Below are positions 58,501 through 64,000 of a stretch of DNA of 64,000 nt, one piece after another. The notes below the pieces were generated by a model. It was not told where the DNA came from and ran no database searches. It saw only the letters and a list, made by a program, of their open reading frames with translations. Made by a program: the position numbers and the translations under genes. Origin of the DNA: Arcuatula senhousia (taxonomy: Eukaryota; Mollusca; Bivalvia; Mytilida; Mytilidae); the NCBI GenBank assembly GCA_963971305.1, contig OZ020313.1:53702203-53766202 (forward strand), read 5' to 3'. Numbering within the stretch: position 1 is the first letter of the stretch; each line of letters opens with the position of its first letter.

Positions 58501-61500
58501 ATGAATATGAATTATTGTAAAGCTTTACAAATATTATTTAGTGATTATTGTTTTTCGATTTTTAGATTAATTAGGTACCATAGCCAAATTTTTGTTGTTC
58601 ATATGTTTAAAATTAGACAAAACAAGTTGTATGTTGGCCTTTTTTGTTAGTAAAAAGACAAAATTCGTAGACAATATCCCTTTAATTGATTCATTGTCTT
58701 TATGGCAAAGCGAGGGGATGTTACATATTAAGCAGGAAGAAAATGAACTAATCTTTTATTGGTTTTTTTTTGTATTTCTGACTGCAGTTTAGTTTTGTTA
58801 TATGTTTTTGTTCGGGCTGAGGATATACTAATATTCGGTGCGATTGATTTTCTTCCTTTTTGGACAACCTAGATTTAGTACTTATTTGCTTCTTCCGTTG
58901 ATTTATATTTGTCTACATACTTTTATACTTACATAAATCATAATATAACTACACAGTCCAAACAATGTAGCACATCCGAACCCAACAATGACAGTAAATA
59001 TTGAAAGCTGAAATGTTTAGAGGGAAAATATTTAAAAGGTACATTATTTTGCTTTCACTTTCTAAAAAAGTTGTAATGGCAATTTTCCTTGCCAATTATT
59101 TGCTTCACATTTCGAATGAAATATTGATTATATAGAGTACGTGTCTCATGGCTTGCCTCAGATGATATATATAGCACAGATAACAAAACCTAACTTGCTT
59201 ATAAAAATAATAATCTTGTTACATTTTAAAACTAAAATATCAAAATACAAAACAAAATACTAACATGTCTGAAACGGTCAATACTTTAAGACCAAGTTGT
59301 CAAGATTTTAATTCTGTTAGGTTCTTTGTCTTAGCCTAACACATTTTTGTAAGAGACTTTTTCAGTGAAGATGGGTCTTAAATGGCAGCTCCAGCAGGTA
59401 CTAGTGAAATAAAATAGATAAAACTCACACTTAGAACTAGATTAGTTTTCTTCTTCAAAGCCATCATGATACCTAAGAACCTTATACCAACTATCACAGG
59501 CACTACACCTATAGCAGTGTATGCTAGACCATCAGCTAAGTGTCCTAAGTTTATGTCATCGAGTGATTCACTATAAAGTGTTTCCATAATTACATCGTCT
59601 ATATATCTAGGTTTACCAAAAACTAATATGACTAGAATCCAAAATATCGATTCTATTATCTGCAAAAAAAGTCACTAGTCGATTAATTGTATAATGCCCT
59701 TACATAGAAGATATAGAAGATAAATTTTAACAAACATTCGGATTTACATTCGATTGCCCCATTGGTACACCTTTGCATCTTTCAATAAAAAATTAGAATC
59801 AAACCAAGGTTCAAGACATCTTTTTATCCAGTAGTTAATCAACGGAAATAAATGTGCTTGGAAAAAAATACATGTATAGATACCAAAGCATAACCAATTT
59901 TCTAATTGTACAAAAATATAGCATATAAATAAACATGGCTAATTGCAGTTCTATTGTGTTTGTAAATTAAAACGATTCCATTAGTTTCAATTCCCCATTT
60001 TTTCTTAGTTTTGTCTTTATTTTTGAACACAGAAATGCAAATGCAAATCTGTTATTTCTTCCCTGTTTTAAGATGAATTGATTTCTTTTCTTTGTTTATT
60101 CTTTATGAATAGTGTATTTCTTATGGCAAATGTGGTTGCAACGTTTTTATTTTTATTAACTAAACTTGCAACTTACGATCCAAAATGTGCTAAGAAAGGT
60201 CAGTCCAAGAATAGGGGTTTTCAAGTTTGGGTATTCAACCATGATATCTCTAGGTGATAAAATTAAACAAATCAACGACAAAATAATAAGATAATGTATG
60301 GTTGTTTGTTAATGAAGGAACAGAAAATACACAACAATGATTGCTTGGAGGCATATTAATGAACAGCAGATTATTTTTTAGGTAACATAACAGGAATTAA
60401 GTATTGCGCAACCGGAAGTCAGACTGTGACAGAGCTTGAAGCTAGATATTAAAACTTTGCTGGACTGTGATTGGATTATAATATCAAGACTGGATTATCA
60501 TTGTATGTTTTCAAGTTTTTAAGTGGATGTAGTTTAATAAAATAAGAATAAAATTTTCCACATGATGGATAATTTTTTTGGGTGATTTTTCAAACAAGGA
60601 TGAAATTTTCATTAACACCGGAGACAATTGTATGTAAACATCCGCCAGCTGAACTCGGCATTCAACAGCTCTCTCAAAAGGCGGTCAACATATGATTTGA
60701 CACCACTTATTCAATGGGAAAAAGGTTACACCATATAGATTTAATTTTATTTACATCAAACACTCTTCAGGGAAAGGTTGAAAGACTGAAAATAGTTGTT
60801 TGATTATAAAGGGGAAGCAATTACCATCATGTGCCCTATAGCCAAAATTATGTTTCTGTGTTTTCTTAGCTCAAGCTTTTTATATCCACTTTTTTTGGTC
60901 TTATTTATTCATATCAAGTCTGATTGAAGGCCAGAGTCACACCATCACTTATTATTTCTGTTTTTGTGCTCAAATAAAACACATTTTGAAAAATACATTG
61001 ATTTCAATGGAATTTTATGCCGCAGTCACATTATTTGTCTTCTGTGTGTCTCTTCTTATCTAAATTACTTGCCGTACTTACTGAATAAGTCATTTAGTAA
61101 AGCCCTACTCACAAAAGCTGAACAAACCTTTCATTGATTTCATTATTTTTTTCAACAGCTATGGACTTAGCACCAGAATCAACATTTGCGCCATGAATGC
61201 ATAAGAGGGGAAGAAAAATTATGGATCAATGATAGGCTTCAACTATGGTTTATAAAGCATTCTTGCTCATACGCAGGTAAATTTCTATCAAATTCTGTAT
61301 AACGTGTTGAAATATTTATGTTCATTTTTCTTTATTTACATATTGCGACGTGGCAGTTAAAAATATTTTAGACGGCCAATTTTCTAGGTACACAATTTTC
61401 ATTCCTTTTCTTTGTTTAGAATAAATCCCCATTCAACTGCTCAATGTGGAAAATAAGTAGCAATACTATGTATCTTTCCTACTAAAAAGATAAGAATAGA

Positions 61501-63760
61501 AAACATTGCTTAAAATTTTGTTTATTTAGACATTGTATGTTGTTATATTTTGTAGGATTTTCATCGTTGGCCGCAGCCGAACAGTAGACATTCTAAAATC
61601 ACCACTGGAAGTTAAAAAAGAGGTACAAAGATTTGAAAACTTTTTGTTATTCTTAAAAACAGATTAAAATACAAGAAAAAAGTGTTCCGCAAACAAATGT
61701 CATGCAGGCCTAACAGTATAGGTAACATTACAGGAATTAAGTATTGCGCAACCGGAAGTCAGACTGTGACAGAGCTTGAAGCTAGATATTAAAACTTTGC
61801 TGGACTGTGATTGGATTATAATATCAAGACTGGATTATCATTGTATGTTTTCAAGTTTTTAAATGGATGTAGTTTAATAAAATAAGAATAAAATTTTCCA
61901 CATGATGGATAATTTTTTTGGGTGATTTTTCAAACAAGGATGAAATTTTCATTAACACCGGAGACAATTGTATGTAAACATCCGCCAGCTGAACTCGGCA
62001 TTCAACAGCTCTCTCAAAAGGCGGTCAACATATGATTTGACACCACTTATTCAATGGGAAAAAGGTTACACCATATAGATTTAATTTTATTTACATCAAA
62101 CACTCTTCAGGGAAAGGTTGAAAGACTGAAAATAGTTGTTTGATTATAAAGGGGAAGCAATTACCATCATGTGCCCTTTATCTAAAATCTAAAGTACAAC
62201 CAAGTTCGAAAAAAATATTTGTTTTAAGCCTGATGTGCGTTTTGTATAATCCAGACTCATAATAAGCGTTCTAAGAAAACAATAATACCAAACATTACGT
62301 ACATGAATATGGAAATAATAGAAAAAAGATGTGCCGAACTGGAACAGAAATGATGTCTGGGGTAGGAAAAACCTTAGAGTTAAATGAAATTACATATTGA
62401 TAAGAGTGACAAAAATGAAGGAAAATGAGCGGAGGAAAATTGTCAAGTAAAAAATGTAATTATATGTTAAAGTTTTCCGTTAAAATATTATGTTTGTATT
62501 AGAATTTCAGTTAAATTTAAAATGCAACTTTCATGAATGTAAATTAAATGTAACAAGTTATGGCTGACTTCAACAGGTTCGTTTTTGACCACATAGACTG
62601 ATCACCTAAGACTGGTGCCCAAGGTGCACACTTTACCAGGTTATTCATAGACCGGAAATATGACACGGTTTTTTAAAAAGTGCACCACGGGTGTTGATGT
62701 TATTACTTTAAAGACGAAAAAAAATATGACAGTTATTATTGAAATAAATTCATGATTTAGACAAATACTTACGTTGAATTAAACATCTTTAAATAAAGTG
62801 TTTTTATCATTCCTGGATTATTCTCGGGATTTATTGTGTCCTCATCCTCTTCAGGCTTCACGTGCAAGTATTTAAATGTTTTGTCATTGACAATAAGTGT
62901 GAAAACCTAAAACAGTTATATTAATACTTCTTAACTCCCAAATCAAGAGCAATGTTCTGTATAAGGACCAAAATATTTCAAGAGGTACGGCAAGCCCTGT
63001 TTCGGATTTGGCTTTTTTTATTGTTTAGGTTGTTATTCAGCAAAATGTGACAGAAATAGTACTAGTTCATTATTTGTGATATCTGTTACCATCTATGCAA
63101 ACCGATTGGATATTTTGTGTCTATCCCAGGAACTGCAAAATTGGCCATTTCAAAACTTTTGTTTTTGTCATCTTCAAAAGAGTTTTTTTTTAATTAACAT
63201 AAATGCAGTCAAGGCAATCAGTAATGTGAAAAATAATTTAATTAAGGTATTGCTTATCATCAATCTGCTGGACCCTGTTGATTTACCTGCATTATAAACT
63301 CTGCTATCATTACGGCAAGTCCTACGCCAACTATTCCTTTCATGTAATGGCATGACTAAAACAATAGAGTAGAAAATTTTACTCATCAATCAGAATAAAT
63401 AAAACAAAGTTCCAGTATAATAATTGAAATCTCTGTCCAAAGCCCATTTAGTGTTAAACTTTATAGCTAACAAAGATTCATTAAAGCCAAAAGCTCTTAA
63501 GCAACATTTACCAGAATTTTGAGTCTCCCAAAAGCTACATTTGCATGATGATCAAAAACTATAAGGGCTAATTATGCTGGTGCTTACAAATATTACCGGA
63601 AATTTGACAAAGGCTATGTTTTTATTAGAAATGCAACAATGAACATTAAAGATACTTTATAGATCCGGCCAAGTATATTACCTTTCAACTATGTTATCGT
63701 TTATCAAAGAGTTGTACTCACTTTCCAGTCAGAATTATGTTGGTATTTACAATCTCCGGA
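43414..63760 (-). CDS. Gene B: multi-tetraspanin gene, 3' part, 14 exons
   Basis: Read from 63760 downward, 14 exons with AG/GT borders join with matching phases into 1368 nt: 455 codons and a stop, without an internal stop. They encode the loop end and TM4 of one unit, then TM1-TM4 twice, then a short tail. Exon lengths and phases parallel gene A (231-nt TM1b-TM2 exon, 75-nt TM3 exons, 84-nt TM4a exon, phase-2 linkers). The large loops are very short, with two cysteines or none. The start lies beyond 64000. Inference: a sister gene of gene A, likely a multi-pass membrane protein. The longest intron contains the BEL/Pao element. Confidence 0.8.
44016..44075 (-). CDS. Gene B exon: TM4a of the last unit
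   Basis: 60 nt, phase 0/0, acceptor ATTTCAG, donor GTAAGG. It encodes INEPAVSTYLSFTILQTLLQ, resembling gene A exon 11 (VVLTLLQ end). It joins directly to the TM3 exon, leaving almost no large loop. Confidence 0.65.
44316..44390 (-). CDS. Gene B exon: TM3 of the last unit
   Basis: 75 nt, phase 0/0, acceptor CATTTCAG, donor GTAAGC. It encodes TTVIGCVCVLINLVLIGMQC then VLENK. Confidence 0.75.
44972..45199 (-). CDS. Gene B exon: TM1b-small loop-TM2 of the last unit
   Basis: 228 nt, phase 0/0, acceptor TCCACAG, donor GTAAGT. It encodes VIAFAMLIAIILWISGIHV, a loop, then TM2 (VALGVAITSLVVITTAV) and GVRRGVVV. Confidence 0.8.
45926..45965 (-). CDS. Gene B exon: TM1a of the last unit
   Basis: 40 nt: one base completing the codon from 56034-56131, then LKIANVAVKSIET, donor GTAAAT. 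Acceptor TTTTTGTAG. Confidence 0.65.
46024..46330. mobile_element. CGG/CCGTCCGT-rich element remnant
   Basis: GCGGAGCGAGGACATAGAAA followed by repeats of CCGTCCGTTCATCCGTCATT, ending in GGGCGGGGGACATAG. It resembles the ends of the CGG elements in gene A introns, but is short and non-coding. Confidence 0.5.
46700..47010 (+). mobile_element. PLE 3'-end remnant
   Basis: TTTACCGGATTTGACACACT through CATTCGGATGCCCCATTGG is the plus-strand version of the non-coding end seen with PLE fragments 1-4. No coding part remains. Confidence 0.6.
47242..47883 (+). repeat. 5' LTR of the BEL/Pao element
   Basis: 642 bp, starts TGTACTGTCACAAC and ends GTCGGTACA. Contains AATAAAGACAC near 47804, a possible polyA signal. 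Confidence 0.95.
48223..54579 (+). CDS. BEL/Pao Gag-Pol polyprotein
   Basis: 2118 residues, intact. In order: an Ala/Glu/Lys-rich coiled-coil region (about 180-270); a Gag-like DUF1759 region (about 430-580, YQAWKNKFK); zinc knuckle C702-x2-C705-x5-H711-x4-C716 and a CSDC motif at 722-725; aspartic protease with IIDDQSNRC (D811/D812); reverse transcriptase with D1176 and YVDD at 1255-1258; RNase H with D1437, E1481, D1511 and D1557; integrase with H1746-x3-H1750 and C1777-x2-C1780, then D1812, D1879 and E1929; and a C-terminal DUF5641-like region. This order (protease, RT, RNase H, integrase) is that of BEL/Pao. GC content is clearly higher than the flanking introns. All catalytic residues checked are present. 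Confidence 0.97.
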   Translation: MSADSKTTPNLEVNMDQGQDMEAQPPNTEATQETESDKEQRIRTLNEKGKQLYESQSRKHAEQAEDLWNRLHAVIQDVQSTPKNENALATLNERIITAYERYRRQKDCYVEFLTSQRTAESLKDLDLFIKTSSAYCKIAEATIDTVKSMLSSLLETGSVLSERSSRKSRKTGKSNSQWSSASVSTIQMKRAAAEAALAKVEFAKREAVLQMQEADIDQEVQTMAAEAAHKKAKVKAEIQLLQTEQDAAVAMAEVNALAEYEEDSKSQNLDDIPSLPKMDPLDIVQKYVRQQVPKLENPEPVKVEKNIGSEPVVKHKVPAHFNAVKPDESSRHVGYHDIPASYPRTTPVTTNVSTSKRTLLTSDDFRKPATSLPQTSSGYKTGLMSSLNRHAPEYVPTQHTSRSTTGAAPAKEPNTASDITKFLLRKDLLFSRLSTFNDKAESYQAWKNKFKCVVNELEVSDSEELDLLVKWLGNESARYAVSIQASSIANPSEGLRSLWERLDERYGAPEMVEESIKQKLGNFPNLSNKDNRKLYELSDLLSEIQFIKENPEYHTLLGYFDTSSGIKPIVSKLPYGLQEKWVSTAANHMKQYGVTYPPFSVFLQFIKDISKIKNNPGLMFESSHTGAPSSVSKRHVQTKRIVSVHKTETEETDGTSQQSEKSIDPNERCILHKSKHTLNECRKFKAKPIDERKKILKENNICYKCCRSNSHISRNCQDATPCSDCNSKYHATALHIDQYSHTGPSRRPFQQNGGEPGTSGRTNTGQNVNSTCTDICGDPYSGGKSFAKILPVDVFQKGNPSNVHRMYAIIDDQSNRCLAASEFFDVFNIDGPSEHYTLTTCSGKVQASGRVAHDFVIRSVHDATQFNLPKLIECDSIPHNRNEIPTPEVAAYHTHLQDLAGHIPPLDDSAEILLLLGRTLPAVHHVIDQRLPMGSINAPYAQKLSLGWVVIGEVCLDGQHISPEVDVKRTYILQNGRPSTIMRPCPNQIDVQEWDRDPAIQPKSSDNLGANVFERTPDDDKPGLSQDDRQFISQMDTEFKRDENGSWVAPLPFCSSRRALPNNKAQAMQRAKLLDKGLRKNPKKWEHFHTFMAKIIDSKHAEVAPELTENEECWYLPLFGVYHPKKPDQIRGVFDSSATFDGVSLNNVLLTGPDLANSLLGVLLRFRKDMIAITADIQSMFHCFIVREDHRNYLRFLWYKDNDITKELIEYRMRVHVFGNSPSPAVANLGLRKAALEAESKYGKDVVSFVTNDFYVDDGLTSCSTPESAIKLIQDTQSALMEFGNLRLHKFASNSPEVMAALPQNDLASNLKDLDLDANNKPLQRSLGLTWDVNTDQFLFILSTDEKPVTRRGILSTINSIYDPLGFLAPVIIYGKMLQRNLVSETVDWDEPVSDQIASDWAQWKDTLKALETIRIPRPYVPHLSQKPERQLHVFSDASQTAIAAVAYIISIDEKGTSDLGFILGKAKLAPTNGHTIPRLELCAAVLAVEIAQTVVEQLRIDFDSIKYYTDSKVVLGYICNNKRRFFIYVANRVEKIRKLSIPDQWNYVPTEKNPADAATRSILASELQDSDWLQGPKSFLELSSSDKIEDEYELVDPECDKEIRSVQVFKTHTKEEVDINDFEQFETWNSLVEQVATQKQSRLHGNIETNLSVEHYDDAKTYLFRHMQAEFYSEELACIHREEALPKKSPIRDLNPFIDERGLLRVGGRIDKSDLSLMEKRPLIIPGRHYLATLLVKHHHEDVKHQGRHFTEGAIRAAGLWITGARRLISSIIHKCVECRKLRGKFEGQIMSSLPRDRLEPTPPFTNVGVDAFGPWTIVTRRTRGGSANSKRWAILFTCLVTRAVHIELVEEMSSSAFINALKRFTAIRGKVKIFRSDRGTNFIGAVKDLGIEAINVEDEPVQRFLRESDTVWIFNPPHSSHMGGVWERMIGVTRRILDSMLLGNEGKTLTHDVLNTFMAEATAIINSRPLVPVSSDSENPLVLTPNMFLTQKTDYVFSVEHPELSDKRNLCLDEWKRVQALANMFWTRWKKEYLPTLMTRQKWTVEHRDLEEGDAVLLKDNALCRTQWPVGIIVHPIKGTDGHVRSAEVQVQVDGKPTVYTRPITELILLQENGEA
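54673..54801 (+). repeat. 56-bp tandem repeat in the BEL 3' region
   Basis: AACGTTGGATC begins at 54677, 54733 and 54789, an exact 56-bp period, between the Pol stop codon and the 3' LTR. Confidence 0.8.
55005..55013 (+). promoter_or_regulatory. Possible polypurine tract of the BEL element
   Basis: GACGGGGAG lies directly before the 3' LTR, where the plus-strand primer of reverse transcription is expected. It is short and contains one C. Confidence 0.45.
55014..55655 (+). repeat. 3' LTR of the BEL/Pao element
   Basis: 642 bp, identical to the 5' LTR except at 55485. Confidence 0.95.
56034..56131 (-). CDS. Gene B exon: TM4b and linker, middle unit
   Basis: 98 nt, phase 0 in and 2 out, acceptor CCATTATAG, donor GTTAGT. 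It encodes AFQCYTFGYIFKTVRKFRCN and a basic linker to QGQSK. It connects across the BEL-bearing intron to 45926-45965. Confidence 0.6.
56786..56869 (-). CDS. Gene B exon: loop cysteine and TM4a, middle unit
   Basis: 84 nt, phase 0/0, acceptor ATATTTCAG, donor GTAAGT. It encodes KCNSHIKDSLRIAASLYISF then FVIETVIH. Same length as gene A exon 11. Confidence 0.75.
57321..57350 (-). CDS. Gene B exon: mini large loop, middle unit
   Basis: 30 nt, phase 0/0, acceptor TTTGACAG, donor GTAAGT. It encodes VYNCFGSNED; CFG may be a relic of CCG. A similar 39-nt exon precedes TM4 of the upstream unit. Confidence 0.5.
57351..58932. other. Gene B intron, repeats only
   Basis: AT-rich intron. 57671-58000 (minus-strand ORF) shares words such as TTTTCAATTGGTCCCTGG with dispersed repeats and has no recognisable domain. 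I looked for another large-loop exon here and found none. Confidence 0.4.
58933..59007 (-). CDS. Gene B exon: TM3, middle unit
   Basis: 75 nt, phase 0/0, acceptor CATTTCAG, donor GTAAGT. It encodes LSIFTVIVGFGCATLFGLCS then YIMIY. Confidence 0.75.
59429..59659 (-). CDS. Gene B exon: TM1b-small loop-TM2, middle unit
   Basis: 231 nt, phase 0/0, acceptor TTTTGCAG, donor GTGAGT. It encodes IIESIFWILVILVFGKPRYI, an acidic loop, TM2 (AYTAIGVVPVIVGIRFLGIM) and the basic turn ALKKKTN. Same length as gene A exon 7. Confidence 0.8.
59735..59785 (+). mobile_element. PLE 3'-end remnant, very short
   Basis: TTCGATTGCCCCATTGGTAC and nearby bases match the extreme end of the PLE non-coding sequence. Intron of gene B. 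Confidence 0.35.
60177..60249 (-). CDS. Gene B exon: linker end and TM1a, middle unit
   Basis: 73 nt: one base completing the codon from 62773-62906, then DIMVEYPNLKTPILGLTFLS and TFWI. Acceptor CACCTAG, donor GTAAGT. Confidence 0.7.
60379..60837. repeat. 459-bp direct repeat, copy 1
   Basis: Starts TAGGTAACATAACAGG and ends CATCATGTGCCCT. It matches 61719-62177 almost base for base, same orientation, inside one gene B intron. 60838-61718 between them shows no coding region. Termini are not TG...CA, so I do not call LTRs. Confidence 0.85.
61719..62177. repeat. 459-bp direct repeat, copy 2
   Basis: Copy of 60379-60837 with very few substitutions (for example AACATTACAGG for AACATAACAGG). Confidence 0.85.
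62773..62906 (-). CDS. Gene B exon: TM4b and linker, first visible unit
   Basis: 134 nt, phase 0 in and 2 out, acceptor GTTTTAG, donor GTAAGT. It encodes VFTLIVNDKTFKYLHVKPEE then an acidic linker (DEDTINPENN) leading to TM1 of the next unit. Equivalent to gene A exon 12. Confidence 0.7.
63287..63355 (-). CDS. Gene B exon: loop cysteine and TM4a, first visible unit
   Basis: 69 nt, phase 0/0, acceptor TTGTTTTAG, donor GTAAAT. It encodes SCHYMKGIVGVGLAVMIAEF then IMQ. Confidence 0.7.
63722..63760 (-). CDS. Gene B exon: mini large loop, first visible unit
   Basis: 39 nt, phase 0/0, acceptor TTTTTGTAG, donor GTGAGT. It encodes SGDCKYQHNSDWK. Further 5' exons must lie beyond this point, probably outside the window. 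Confidence 0.5.
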
Positions 63761-64000
63761 CTACAAAAACAAAAGAAATTGTCTAGCAAAAATATCAGTA
63801 ACAACAACATTATTATATGTTCAGTAAATTTTTTATAATTTGGTTGGCTTTTACAATCATGTGATCAAAAAAATATTCGAAAGTTTTATTTTGTAAACGA
63901 GGCAAGATGTTTTTGGCCTGCTTTGTTAACATTTTCAGGGGTGTTGTTTTCCTTCGGGCATGTCTTCCGCAAACAACATATCCCCTCTTCCTCAATCGAT

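Noticed and set aside
60379..62177. LTR retrotransposon with 459-bp LTRs
   Set aside because: No TG...CA ends, primer site, polypurine tract or coding internal region could be seen.

Overview
ORGANISM: This is an AT-rich, intron-rich metazoan genomic window. The repeat content fits a bivalve mollusc, most likely a marine mussel: several Penelope-like element (PLE) fragments with an IPMGTNCAPL reverse-transcriptase motif, a full BEL/Pao retrotransposon, a LINE tail, CGG-rich terminal-repeat elements and many minisatellites. The species call is inference from repeat style. No bacterial features, tRNAs, rRNAs or CRISPR arrays were seen. MAIN RESULT: Splicing exons by eye (AG/GT borders, matching phases, hydrophobic content) gives two convergent genes whose products are strings of tetraspanin-like four-helix units in one reading frame. 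Gene A (+, 8648-42686) starts at a good Kozak ATG and encodes three consecutive tetraspanin units plus a long hydrophilic tail, about 900 residues. Units 2 and 3 have true CCG large extracellular loops (LELs). Gene B (-, 43414-63760, running out of the window at its 5' side) encodes the end of one unit, two further complete four-helix units and a short tail. Its 14 recognised exons join without a frame error into 455 codons and a stop. Its LELs are very short. Corresponding exons in all units have near-identical lengths and phases, so they arose by tandem duplication with introns kept. An X-box-like (RFX) palindrome lies 81 bp upstream of the gene A ATG, hinting at a ciliary role. LAYOUT: 1-8640 is intergenic, with a 382-bp tandem repeat, a 194-bp dispersed repeat, a 287-bp duplication, CA-rich microsatellites and one unexplained exon-like ORF (3787-4014). 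8648-13993 is unit 1 of gene A, with a 76-bp array of repeated splice acceptors split by PLE debris. 13895-26452 is unit 2, with a large foldback repeat (15.5-19.5 kb) in one intron. 23646-30306 is a recent tandem duplication that copies one exon; a LINE sits in only one copy. 31568-42686 is unit 3, with PLE fragments, a hAT-like MITE, CGG elements and minisatellites in its introns. 43414-63760 is gene B; its largest intron holds an 8.4-kb BEL/Pao element (47242-55655) with an intact 2118-codon ORF, LTRs differing at one base and a TTATT target-site duplication. HOW IT WORKS TOGETHER: The two host genes lie tail to tail, with 3' ends a few hundred bases apart. Both look like multi-pass membrane scaffolds made of repeated tetraspanin units. 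Nearly everything else is mobile or repetitive DNA in introns and flanks. Two joints in gene A (exon 2/3 and the TM3 exon of unit 3) do not resolve cleanly, so either the assembly has small errors or the gene is partly degraded.
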